This document shows positions 34,969 to 44,742 of a stretch of 64,000 bases of DNA, piece after piece (the first letter of the stretch is position 1; each line of letters opens with the position of its first letter). This DNA comes from Kappaphycus alvarezii (lineage: Eukaryota > Rhodophyta > Florideophyceae > Gigartinales > Solieriaceae): NCBI GenBank assembly GCA_002205965.3, contig NADL03000596.1, positions 620,001-684,000 of the forward strand, in the 5' to 3' direction. Both the position numbers and the translations under genes were made by a program. The notes under the pieces are model-generated. The model saw only the letters and a list, made by a program, of their open reading frames with translations. It was not told where the DNA came from and did no database searches.

Positions 34969-35008
34969 GATACTACCTGACGCATTACGATACTACCTGA
35001 CGCATCAG
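34969..35008. repeat. 20-bp tandem duplication at the hAT stop codon
   Basis: GATACTACCTGACGCAT plus three bases, repeated once. It spans the stop codon of the hAT transposase, so the second copy lies in the 3' untranslated part. Confidence 0.9.
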
Positions 35009-35047
35009 TATAGACTCCGATGTTTCAGGTAGATTCAGACGTAGCAA

Positions 35048-35089
35048 TCAACTGCATCTTCTAATAATCCTCCTAAAAGATGCAGTTGA
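35048..35089. repeat. 13-bp inverted repeat at the start of the PEX1 fragment
   Basis: TCAACTGCATCTT at 35,048-35,060 is reverse-complemented at 35,077-35,089 across 16 bases. The right arm is the first part of the PEX1-like sequence, so the fragment begins with its own inverted copy. Confidence 0.85.
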
Positions 35090-35852
35090 CTGCAACCGTG
35101 CGACTTCCACATGGGATCATCCTATATGGACCGCTAGGATGTGGTAAAACACTCATCGCCAGAACTGCTGTGAAAGACAGTGGAATGCGATGTGTCATGG
35201 TTAAGGGGCCGGAAATGCTGAGCAAGTATATCGGAGAGAGTGAAGCCGAAGTTCGTCGTGCATTCGAGAAAGCAGCAGACTCTGCAACACTGGTGCAGAG
35301 TCTGCTACTCATCAAACAATAACACGCATGGTACGCGTGTTATTTTTTGATGAGCTGATTCACTTGCACCACGGAGAGGCGGGGAGGGCCCCGGCGTTGC
35401 GGACAGAGTCGTTAATACTTTCCTTATTTGTATGGACGGCGAAGAGCTTCTTTCTGAGGGTGCTTATGTGATAGCGACAACCAGTCGCCCTGAGCTGATT
35501 GACTGAACCTTATTAAGACCCGGGAGACTTGATCCGTAGATTCCAGTTGAAATTTCGTCAACAGCTGCTGGGAGAATGCAGATTTTGAAGTGCCATTCGT
35601 CAAAATTATTTTCGTCAACGTCAGAAACTGATACTGCCTTGGAGCATTTAGCTGAAACGACAAAGTACACAGGAGCATACCTGGGTGCATTTCTGAATGA
35701 TGCGCATATGAAAAACGCCTGGCAGAAGAAGAAGACGGAGGAACCTTCCCGATCGATGAACTGTTGAATCAGGCCCTTCGAGAAAGTCGGCCATCAATGT
35801 CGAAATCGCAGCGTGAATACTTTGAGCACATAGTAAGCAGATTCTCACTTTG
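35077..35852 (+). pseudogene. PEX1: PEX1 fragment: second AAA+ domain and C-terminus
   Basis: A piece of a peroxisome biogenesis AAA-ATPase. PEX1 and PEX6 form the motor that extracts the import receptor PEX5 from the peroxisomal membrane. Seen in order: RLPHGIILYGPLGCGKT (Walker A), CVMVKGPEMLSKYIGESEAE (pore-loop region), VRRAFEKAADSA, then a scar, then VLFFDE (Walker B, 35,337), [44 protein letters not shown] and a tail reading RPSMSKSQREYFEHIVSRF ending at 35,852. The KGPE / YIGESE combination with the short C-terminal tail fits PEX1 best, PEX6 second. All of the protein N-terminal to this domain is missing. Damage: a 44-bp net insertion at 35,287-35,336, an in-frame TGA after ELID, a TAG after RLDP and frameshifts near 35,390 and 35,740. 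It was probably copied or left beside the hAT element. Confidence 0.75.
35274..35354. repeat. Double fold-back scar inside the PEX1 fragment
   Basis: Structure A-x-A'-B'-y-B. A is 35,274-35,286 (AGCAGACTCTGCA) and A' its exact reverse complement at 35,294-35,306. B is 35,335-35,354 (GCGTGTTATTTTTTGATGAG) and B' its reverse complement at 35,308-35,327 with one mismatch. A and B are the two ends of the normal PEX1 coding sequence, which should be only about two codons apart (the family reads A-x-P-C-V-L-F-F-D-E here). The inserted 44 bases therefore consist mostly of inverted copies of both flanks. Confidence 0.9.
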
Positions 35853-36253
35853 ATAACTCTAAATCAGAGTAGGACTAAAGCTTTAGTGGTTTTGTGTCCC
35901 AAAGCAGCCTAGTTGGAGAACGATTGGCCCTACAATAACCGGACTAATTCGTGTATCTACAGGCCTTCGTTTACAAAAACGTTTCCGGCTATATACATAT
36001 AACTATGTCTTATTTATACGAAGCGATTTCGATTAACAGAGTGGCCCTACAGTTACGGAAATTTTCTTTGCTAACATATTGATATCTCATTAAATGACTT
36101 GGAAGCATCCTTGACGGATTATATCCTCATAACTGGATCCGCAAAGGTCCTAACTCTTGAGTTGAAAGAAAGAATCGAGGTACGCCCAGGTGACTCAAAT
36201 TACGCAAGTTGGAGTAAGAAAGTTTTGACGGAACTGAGAAAGTACATTGGCAG
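35853..36253. other. Spacer with a short direct repeat
   Basis: TGGCCCTACAATAACCGG near 35,928 and TGGCCCTACAGTTACGGA near 36,043 are related and may be remains of a repeat end. A frame at 36,099-36,323 reads RPGDSNYASWSKKVLTELRK and has a coding look, but I do not recognise it; it runs into the inverted repeat to its right. Confidence 0.4.
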
Positions 36254-36643
36254 AGGGGAAATAATTGGCTTGATTTACTGCAAACAATGCGTAGGATTGA
36301 GCCCTGTAAGAACCCATTTGTAAAGTTTTGTGATCTACAGGAGAACAAGGACTCCAGCTACCAAACATGAGCTGGCGGTCCAGTCAACATACAGGCGGCG
36401 TTGGAAGCAAACATCAATGCGGCGTTTCGTTGTTGGGATTGACCTCACCTTGGCATATTGGTCCAACGCTCGGTTGGTAGAATGCTTCAGATGAGGCACA
36501 CTGTTATCTTCTGACTGGACTGCCAGCTCATGTTTGGTAGCTGGGGTCCTTGCTCTCCAGTAGATCACAAAACTTTACGAATGGCTTCTTACAGGACTCA
36601 ATCTTACGCATTTTTCGCCTTAAAGCAACCCAATTATTTGCCA
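36254..36643. repeat. 133-bp inverted repeat with 125-bp spacer
   Basis: The left arm (36,254-36,386) and right arm (36,512-36,643) match as reverse complements. The inner 60 bases differ at about five positions and the outer part at more. The arms carry the same coding-like sequence (PFVKFCDLQENKDSSYQT on one, PFVKFCDLLESKDPSYQT on the other) in opposite orientation, so this is an inverted duplication of a gene-like piece, not a designed terminal repeat. It sits between the PEX1 and Vps60 fragments. Confidence 0.85.
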
Positions 36644-36789
36644 CCTTATACTAATTGTAGATCCTTAGTAAGCCAACCTAATATTTCTGGGCGAATATCA
36701 TCTCTGGTTGAGAATAACCGGGGCATGGAAGCTGTGCTTGCTGTGCTGGGGCAGAAGCTCCCTCAAAAGCTCAGTGTTGCAGATAGAAC

Positions 36790-37010
36790 GGGGTATTCAA
36801 GCTATTTCTGTAGTATAATTCATGAAATCCTCCTCCAGTTCATCCAATTCTGCCATGATTTCCGTCTCAGCAATGTTATGGACCTTCCAAAAACATCTTG
36901 CACCTCATTTGCATACTGCAAAGCATCCTGCATGTCGCAACAAACAGCGCGTCTACTTTCTCCTCCCCTTCGTCCTTCCTCATCCCACCCCCAATTTGGG
37001 GGCCCCAAAA
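36790..37010 (-). pseudogene. Vps60/CHMP5-like ESCRT-III fragment
   Basis: A short piece of an ESCRT-III subunit, which acts in multivesicular body formation at endosomes. Read on the minus strand: a PKLGV block, a VDAL block, then DMQDALQYANEVQDVFGRS and, after a one-base shift, AETEIMAELDELEEDF. The family (human CHMP5, yeast Vps60) has KLGVKEMKK, an EDLQDQLEDM-type block, ANEIQEALSRSYG and DDLEAELDALGDE in this order and spacing. The N-terminal half is not seen, and at least two frameshifts are present. Two short host-derived fragments of unrelated function so close together mean the area collects gene pieces. Confidence 0.55.
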
Positions 37011-37789
37011 GCCACAGCGGCAGATCCTCTAAAACAGCCGGGCACCAATCCTATGAGAGCCATGGCAAATGAATGCAATTTCTATTTTTCTCACGTGAGA
37101 CCATTCAGTCCTTTATTGATAGAAAACTGAATCTTGTTGATTGAAAAAGGTTCTAGAAAAGGTCATAATGCCCTTAACATAATATATTGTATTCAAAGGA
37201 TGTGTTTGTTGACGTAATTGGTTCACATTGGGACACCTGTCTCACTCTTCAGGATAAGTCCAGATGCTCTGAACGATCTTCTCCCCAATCGTTACTTCCG
37301 CCGCTGAAAGGTGCGATAATAAAATTCCATAGAGCGGGAACCAGCGAATGTTAAAGTGCAGACAAGTTTAGTACCTCAAATCCTTCTTTTGTTACACGTG
37401 GATCACGATTTGGGCTGCTCTTCAAAGCAATTAACAATCACATCTCTTGAGTTCAAGTTGCTTCAGTCACTGGCTTTCTTTCCCATTGCCGACGTTAACT
37501 GTAACATCTTGCAAGCCAATTGTGTAAGTCGTACAATTTGTATGATGCAAACCCAAATTCTGAAAAAAATTCTGCGCACTGTTCCCTGCTCCCTCAGGGA
37601 GCCTCCCTGTGCTCTGCAGCCTGCTACATGCCGCATGCGCCTTGCACCCCGTACTATGCACTCTCCATCCTATGCTGTCCATTATCCATTGACAACTCAC
37701 TGCCTTTTTACGCCCTTCTCCTAACCTCACTGCTCAACAAGCCATCTTCAACCCTCCACCCTTCATACAATTACTCGAAGTGCAAAACT
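37011..37789. other. Host-like but unassigned DNA
   Basis: The composition is mixed and becomes pyrimidine-rich from about 37,580. On the minus strand a piece near 37,330-37,250 reads SAAEVTIGEKIVQSIWTYPE and looks coding, but it could not be assigned. Confidence 0.3.
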
Positions 37790-38110
37790 TCTACTGCTAC
37801 CCCTCCCGTTCCGCTTCCCCACACGGGACGCATTTTTGTTCATCCGCCCGAACTACAAACTGGAAACCCTCATATCTCTCCCACCTTTTGCTGTTCACCT
37901 TGCGATCTGTGCCCTCTGCCCTGTGACTTCTTTCCTTTGCCATCTGACATCGGACTACGCTTCCCTACCCTTCCGCCCACTACGGTCATCATCTCAACCT
38001 ATTTCACATATTGATGCTTTTCGTCTCTCCCGTATCTTTTCCTGTTTACCCTGCTCCCAGCACCCTGCATCCTGCAACTTGCGTCGTCCGCCCCGCGAAA
38101 TCTTACTGTT
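37790..38110 (+). repeat. C-rich direct repeat, copy 1
   Basis: A pyrimidine-rich tract whose right part (37,985-38,095) recurs at 38,943-39,060: CATCTCAACCTATTTCACAT, then ATTGATGCTTTTCGTCTCTC, then CCTGCTCCCAGCACCCTG. The copies are diverged but collinear, about 960 bp apart. Confidence 0.7.
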
Positions 38111-38889
38111 CACTTTTCCCACCCCCAGCTCTGCCCTCTTTCACTCCAATCTGAATTTTATTCTTCCATTTATACTTTATTGTTCCCTTCATCCCCCCCA
38201 TTTAGTTGTACTAAAAATTATCTTGCGTCTTTATGAGTTTTTGCAACCTGTGGGTCTGTGGTGCAATGGGACAATTGTGTACTACCGCTGCTGACTACTA
38301 GCACCATCATTATATTTGAAACTCAAAGCAGCTTAATTGTCCACCCGCGCTCCGTCTTCTCTGGTTTTGAAATGGACTAACAGATTTGCAATAATTTGGA
38401 CAAGGTGAACGTGTTGCTGCTGATCTATCCTCAGTGATCAGGGATCTGGTCGCTTGAGGGCAACCCGGCCACTAGTCTGGATCGGGTCTTCCATTCGCCC
38501 AACTTTGGTTATTGAATACTGTGTCGTTAATTTTGGTATAGTTATATTCCCGCAATGTCTGAGGCTATTCATATAGCAGGGGATTCATGGTCGCAATTCC
38601 GGAGGGCCGTTGTGAATAAGTACTTCTTGAAAGAAAATCCATGAAAGTTCAGTTTACTTGGATACTTTTGAGCTGCACAGGGGATACGGAAAAACGTACA
38701 GCAAAGCATCTCGAGGGTCTACTGCAGCAGCATGCATTGAGAAAAAAATGTATTCTTTCACCTCAACCCCTGTGTCCCGCCGGGCCGCCTTTTTCACCTC
38801 ATGTCTCGATGGGGCCTCCTCATTTCTCCAACCAAAAAATCCAAAATAACTCCCACCCCACCCTACATCAACCTTCACCCGATGTATAC

Positions 38890-39075
38890 ACCTTCCACTG
38901 CTACCTCTCAAATTCTGCTTCCCTACCTTTGCCCCACTCCGTTCACCATCTCAATCTACTTCACATGTTGATGCCTTCCGTCTCTTTCGTGCAATTTCTT
39001 TTTCACCTTGCTCCCGGCACCCTGTATCTTGTTGCTTGCGTCATGCGCCCCATGCCCTGCACTTTTCTTCCTCCG
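38890..39075 (+). repeat. C-rich direct repeat, copy 2
   Basis: A diverged copy of the tract at 37,790-38,110, with CATCTCAATCTACTTCACAT, GTTGATGCCTTCCGTCTCTT and CTTGCTCCCGGCACCCTGTA. It may be a duplicated promoter-like leader: C-rich stretches of this kind also precede the kinase and the ORF at 63.3 kb. No coding sequence is supported between the copies (38,111-38,889). Confidence 0.7.
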
Positions 39076-39104
39076 CCATCATCATCCCTTGAACACACAC
39101 AGCC

Positions 39105-41634
39105 TCAGGCGGGATCAAAGCCATCATCATCTGACACATCGAATATGCCGTCGGAAATGTTTCCGTCGCTATCACTTTCATCTACGCTGAGAAAACTTCC
39201 CCCACCATAAGAAGAATTCACACTTCCTCTTGACTCTCTTCGATGTGCATCAGGGCTGCTGCAAGTCGTGACAACATCGTTGAATTCCTCGGTTAGTTGA
39301 TCGTTCGGATCCTCGTCGTCCCAAATGATCACGCGATCCGATGAATCGGCTAACAGTATTACGCGTAAGTTCCAATAGCAGTACACCAACTTGACTGCCT
39401 TCTCATTCTTTAGAATATTTCGGAGCTTTGTATGTATTCGCTTAAAAGCGCTGAGGCTTCTCTCCTCAGCTGTCGAAGAAGGAGATGGGGACAACACACG
39501 TCGCGCGAATTCTCTGAAGTCATGGTCCCTGCAAGAGTAAGAGTTCCAATACTGCAGCGGCTTACCCACGTAATATTTCAGTCCTATACTTTGGTCTGAC
39601 GGCCTAATAATGTCCCAAGAGCTCTGCTCTTTCTCGAAAGAGCTCATCATTTGCTCTACCTTAAGACAACGCTGCCGAACGTCACTGTACTTCACTTTGC
39701 AGTAACTTGTGATCTCATTTCTCATTTTCTCTTTGTAAACTTCTTCTCGTAATCTCGAAAGGTCAGAATTAGGATATATGTACGCCACCCAACGTATGTC
39801 TTGCAGTAGCAGCACCTCGGTGGACTGTGATGCCGGTCCATCCCAGCGACAAAGGTATACTCTCATTATCTGCTCCTTTCTTTCTTGTTCAATAGGGATA
39901 TTTTGAATGTCTTTCTCCAACTGAAATGTAAGAGGCAGGACTTTGAAAATCTGAGCGTCTTCAGAATCGGATAACCGCAGGTATCGCCTGAAAACTTTCA
40001 ACACTGTATGCACCTTCATAACCTCCATCAGGAACGATTGCGACAATATCGGATAGATAAATTTTGTTTTTCTGTCCATTTTCCTGTGAACAGAAACCCG
40101 ACACAAGCTCTACTCGAACTCTGTCCGCTCCTCAGCATTTGATCCAACGACTTTAAGTAGCGCAGGCCTGGCCCTGAGGAATGAATTTAAAACGCGCTCG
40201 GCTGTGGCAAATCGCGTGTCAGAAAATATTTTCACCATTACCGCAGGTCTGTGAAGCGCTCTGATTCTGAGCAACTCTTTTTCAAGCTCCATCACTTTCT
40301 CTTGGTCATTAACAGCCTGCCGCAACTCTGTCTCCTTCCTTATTGGCCCTCTTTTCACCATCCTGTTGAACTCTTCAGCGCACTCAGCCAATCTAGTCTT
40401 GAGCTTCCAATGCTTGTGTATGGTGGATACAATGTGCGAAACACTTTCAATAACTTCCTCCATCTACTCTGGCTCGGCAATATTCTCGGTTAGCAGATCT
40501 GCGACGTGCCTTTGGTCGTTAACACTGAAACTTCCAGGATATGCTTTGGCGAACAACGTACGAGCTTTCACACAGGACTGCTCGTTATCACTCGTGACAG
40601 CACAGATACGACCGCAGATACCGTACTGTTCGACTGTACCCTCAAGGATGTTGAAGTATTCCAACGTACCAAGCTTTCGGGAGCCAGCATACTCAGTCCT
40701 CAACAATAAAGGCATGTTGTCAGCGTGAGGTTCTCCAGAGTCAATCCTGAGCATGAAATTTATTACTGACTGTCTCTTGACATCCTCCCAGTAGTCAAAC
40801 AATAATGTCCCGAACCGTCTGGCCAGGACTTCCCTGACATGATTTCCAATGTGTGCCATCATGTCTCTGTGGTACAAATCGAGTCCATCAGATGAGAGCG
40901 CCCTCGAGGAGGGAAGTTGAGCCTCTATAACCGGGCATAAGAGTTCTAGCAACTATCTTTCAGGGCTGTTGAGACTACCTTTCAGTTTTTCAAACAAATG
41001 AAACGGCCTAGCTCTCAGAACAATGACTTTCATCACAGCTTTTTCCAGACTGGATCTCATTTCGTCCGTCCACACTAAGGATTCTCTTCTTTCCCCAACT
41101 TCTCCGGACGATGTTCTTCGCCGTCTCGTGCCGCGATTCATTTTTGCTTCTCCAGATTGGTTCTGTACAGATGAAGGGGTTCCGGAAGACATTTGAGGTG
41201 CATCTGTGCACCCTCAGCATCATGTCTCCTTGCGTCGATCCCCTCAAGCTCAAATCTATGTCTCATTTTTCTCGCAGTGGCTGAAGAATTCAAAATTTAT
41301 TGAACTTCAATTCGGGAAATAACACAGGGCATCCGCAATGTCTGACTTGCAAATATCTATGGTGATATCTAACTTTGAACTTTCGGTTGCAGTACCGGCA
41401 TTCCCGATGAAGTACGTCTTGATTCTCACAAACTTTGGAATACTTCCAGGCATCTCCTCTCAGTTTCCTTCCGAAACGCGTTCTGTGCCTAACTGCAGAT
41501 TGGTCACGAAAATCTATTATTTCTCGTGAAATTCGCTCGTGCCCTCGAAAATTTAATAATCTGTCCAAAACCTCATCGCTGCTGATGACATCGTAGATCC
41601 CCTGCCAGTACGGAGTACCATCTAGCTCAGACAA
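39105..41634 (-). pseudogene. hAT transposase of the DUF659 type, three in-frame TAG codons
   Basis: A second, unrelated hAT transposase. The N-terminal part (41,634-41,290) carries a BED-like finger, CRYCNRKFKVRYHHRYLQVR, in its own frame. From 41,192 to 39,105 one frame of about 695 codons runs to the end without any frameshift: RPFHLFEKLKGSL, the DUF659 region with RQSVINFMLRIDSG and AVTSDNEQSCVKA (40,950-40,464), a middle part with IFSDTRFATAERVLNSF (about 40,215), and the C-terminal dimerisation block PLQYWNSYSCRDHDFREFA, SSTAEERSLSAFKRIHTKLR and VYCYWNLRV (39,560-39,350), then an acidic Ser/Asp tail. Three stops break this frame, at 40,953, 40,464 and 40,110, and all are TAG. No terminal repeats were identified. 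Confidence 0.8.
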
Positions 41635-41676
41635 AATGAAACGATTAGAAAAACTCGAAGTTGGGATCCTTGACCT

Positions 41677-43090
41677 TCATGGCTGGTCACAAAATTTATG
41701 CGAGGTTACCGCAGTTAGCTTGGACAGGACCAGGTGGCCGCTTTTCGGACCGTTTATCAAAACCGTGCTCATGGTGAGGCGACAGTACGATCCAAGGCTA
41801 GGTCGCTGGGGTTGTTTCTGGTTATGGGCGGTGCCCATGTAGATAGTGAAGTCCCGTGGGGAGAGCTGGCGTCCGTTGCGTTGATAGTCCGCTTTCCTCC
41901 TGGCGGTCTGCCGTCGATCAGTTGTTATTGCCCTTGTAAATTGTTCCTTGGGCAGGCCTGTGAGGCGGGGCAGGGTTCGCTTTTGGAACCATCGTTTATC
42001 TCTTCGGGATTGTTGTCGGACGACGGCCTCGAGTCGTTTGAACTCGAGGTAATCCGCATACATTCCAGTACGTTTTGCTTTCTTATATTCCTTGTTACGT
42101 TCAGCTGCTAGTGCATCCAATGAGTGGGTCCAGAACGGTTTGAATCGACGCGGTCGGCGGTTTGCGATCTCTTGCCATGGTTCGGTGATGGCACGTGTAA
42201 CACGGTCGTACATTGCAGGGGCGCTTATCGCAGTGCAGTTGGAGAGCGCGTCCATGAGTGGTAGCAGGGAGCGTTTGTAGGTTTCCGCTGCTTCCTGCTG
42301 GTTCGTCGGGATGGTGAGCATTGATTTCGTTATCCTCCTGGGGGTCGTCTTAGTGTTGGTCAGGAGGGTGCGGGTGGACGTCGCTATTACCGGGTGGTGA
42401 TCTGAGCAGCTGGTCCAGCTGTCCTTGCGGGTGGCGCAGTGTAGGTGGTCGGAGGAAATGAAGATATCTGGGTTGCTTGAGCGTAGTGCCCCTCGTGGGT
42501 GGAATGAGGGTTGGGTAGACGCGAATATCTTAAATCCTGTGTCCTGGACTGCTCTCCAAGCGAACGTCCCCTTGGGTTGGCTATTGTGTCCCAGATGGGG
42601 GATCGCTCGTTCAGTTCTCCTGCTAGGATTGCATGCAGTGAGGCATGGCGGAGGAAGTCGTTGAGTAATGCGCCGAACGATTGGGATGGGAATTTCGGGC
42701 TGACGTAGGCTCCAGAGACATGGGTGGATGGGTTCAGTTTGAGTGTGAGGATTTGTAGGATTGAATTGGTAGGCGGATGGTAGGTGTTGCAGACATGGTG
42801 AGTGATAGCACGGAGCCCAGGTCTTACGGCGATTGCAACGCCGCCGCAGGGGGGGCGTTTACGGTGGTGCGGCGTGGGGGATCTGTGAGACGGTTGCCTG
42901 AGGCCAGACTCGGCACAATAGTGGCGCTGCGTCGGTACGGGTCTCCGCGACGATTCGGATCTCTGGGTTGGTGGTGGCGAGGAGAGTGTGGATTGATGGT
43001 AAGGAGGTCACAGGTACTCCATTGGGCTACCGTAATTTGTCATTTCGGGGGCCAACGAATCCATTGGGGGGGGGGTCTGGGATGGGAGGC
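41677..43090 (-). mobile_element. LINE fragment: endonuclease and linker, no RT
   Basis: Part of ORF2 of a non-LTR retrotransposon with an APE-type endonuclease, on the minus strand. Seen in order from about 43,050: an ITVAQWST opening, a HTLLATTNPEIRIVAETRTD stretch, AIAVRPGLRAITHHV, KFPSQSFGALLNDFL with AILAGELNERSPIWD, FHPRGALRSSNPDIF and the SDHHPV signature (about 42,390), which ends the endonuclease. The 42,321-41,677 frame then gives the linker, with RRFKPFWTHSLDALAAERNK and AKRTGMYADYLEFKRLEAVV, typical before the reverse transcriptase. The endonuclease part needs several frameshifts. The RT itself is absent: the sequence ends next to the hAT element, which suggests truncation by it or a shared rearrangement. 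Confidence 0.75.
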
Positions 43091-43854
43091 ATGACGGTCT
43101 CGGTATCGGCGGTCTGGGCGGTCTGTTAGGGGTTTTGGTGCCTCTTGTGAGTGATCGGTGGCTTCTCCGGCATTTGAGTTTTGTACTGTGTTTGCGTTTT
43201 TTTTCAGAAAAAAATCAATGCCTTTGTTTCATTGGAATGCAGTGGTTCTTTTGGAGAATATTCTGTCATTTGAAGCAAGGTATGATTTCTTGTCCGATTT
43301 TGTGTCATTTGTTAGATTATATTTAATTACAAACAATTGCATCACTGCTCAGTTTGCTTTTAATTTGTTTTGAGACCTCCTGGCATCTACTGTACAGTAA
43401 GTACGTATGCTCCTATGCCAAGTGGGCCACAGAATTCACAACAGTGGGTGTATATGTACTGTACTGTATTTCACTACTGTATAGTCAATATCCAGATCGA
43501 CATTTCATCTGGAAATCCGGATAGGCTCAGTATGTTCACCTAAGCAGTTTCATTTGATTATTTGATGCGGTTTGGAACATAGAATAACCTATTTTTCAAT
43601 CATTTAACACACCCCAATTTTACCCCCCAAGCAGTTACAAACGAGCAGCAATTAAGAGTGCGATAAAAAAAAAATTTCTGTTATTTTATCGGGTACCCTA
43701 CCTCGGGAAACGAAGAGCTGTTGTCAGTACAGGTACAGTACAGTACAGTAGAATGATGTGGCCTTCTATAGCAAATCAAATACACAATTTCTTTTACCGC
43801 GAACATCACACCACCAGCTCTCCTTTATCGATCCCCACATCCACAATCGGAGGT

Positions 43855-43894
43855 GGCACGCAGACGCCTCCACGGGCACGCAGACGCCTCCACG
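43855..43894. repeat. 20-bp tandem duplication
   Basis: GGCACGCAGACGCCTCCACG occurs twice in direct succession, identical in both copies. Confidence 0.95.
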
Positions 43895-44567
43895 GTGCTA
43901 GCCCAAATGGTCGCAATTTGGCGGTCAGGGCAAAGGAAGCGCATTCCTAGCGGTATTCATACGAATGTTTGCGGGGACGGCAGTGATATTCAAGACAAGA
44001 CTAAATAAACTCGTTTCATATCATCTGCTATGTAGGATGTTTAACACAGCGGGATGTTGACGACCCGTATCTTTCAAACCTTGAACCCAAACTTCCTTTC
44101 GCTGTCCTGCAGGATGAATTCGGTGCGTCAATATTGGGTAACCAAATCATCCGGACAGGCTGTCGATAGAAACAATTAATATGAGAGGCCAAAGCCAAGC
44201 TTGGCAGCAAGACAAACAGTGCACTGTACGGCAGGACGTTAGTCCAGGTTCATTTAAACGCTTACAGTTTTTACTGTAATGTAAATTGAAAGTAGGCGTA
44301 GAAGAATTGCAATAAAATAATTTGTTTCTGAGGGAGCTCGGAAGGCTGAGAACGAGGGGAGTTTGGGAGGACGTCGTGTGTAACAACGAAGATGGATCGC
44401 AGACGTCTTCATGTTATCTAGAAAGATTGGCGGCATGCCGTTGCAAGAGAATTGATTTCGCCCCGAGAAATGCTGCATGCTCTATCGCGACAAGGTGCAC
44501 GCAATAAGTTGTGCAAAGCTAGCCTAGTCGGTGCGCTCAAAATGCCTTCAAACAAAAAAATCACTTT

Positions 44568-44742
44568 GTCGTACTTGTACAGTACTGTACTGTACATGAC
44601 TTTGTCGTACTGTACAGTACTGTACAGTAGTACAGTTTTTGCGCGTGAATTTCAGTGTAAACCAGTACTGTAACTGCAAACTAGCGAAACGTTACAGTTT
44701 TACCGTAGGCTGCAGCACAGTACTGTACAGTACAGTACAGTG
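44568..44742. repeat. GTACTGTAC palindromic simple repeat, clusters 1-2
   Basis: Repeated overlapping TACTGTACAGTACTGTAC units at 44,568-44,640 and 44,713-44,742. Each CTGTACAG core is its own reverse complement, so a run can fold on itself in many registers. Confidence 0.9.

Larger units (their letters stand above)
33172..34980 (+). pseudogene. hAT transposase, decayed (BED, RNase H-like, hATC)
   Basis: A nearly full-length hAT transposase. Visible parts in order: a BED zinc finger with CRRKCVRC...LRSHARRHG (33,260-33,340); the RNase H-like core with ISLTADAWSS (first Asp, about 33,665), LTTDNASDVCSG (second Asp, about 33,870) and FHLRCISHVVNIAVK (about 33,960); and the C-terminal dimerisation block with DPLQWWKTNEIRYTTIAAFA and SSVESECTFSHANQVLD (34,740-34,880), ending KVNYDTT at 34,980. 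The frame slips near 33,400 and returns through a 19-bp tandem duplication at 33,580-33,617; further stops lie near 34,040, 34,160 and 34,570. It would have excised and inserted the element in the nucleus. The PEX1 fragment begins within 80 bases of its end. Confidence 0.85.

Noticed and set aside
38250-38300. A box-like TGGTGCAATGG suggesting a tRNA
   Set aside because: No B box at the right distance and no cloverleaf can be drawn.
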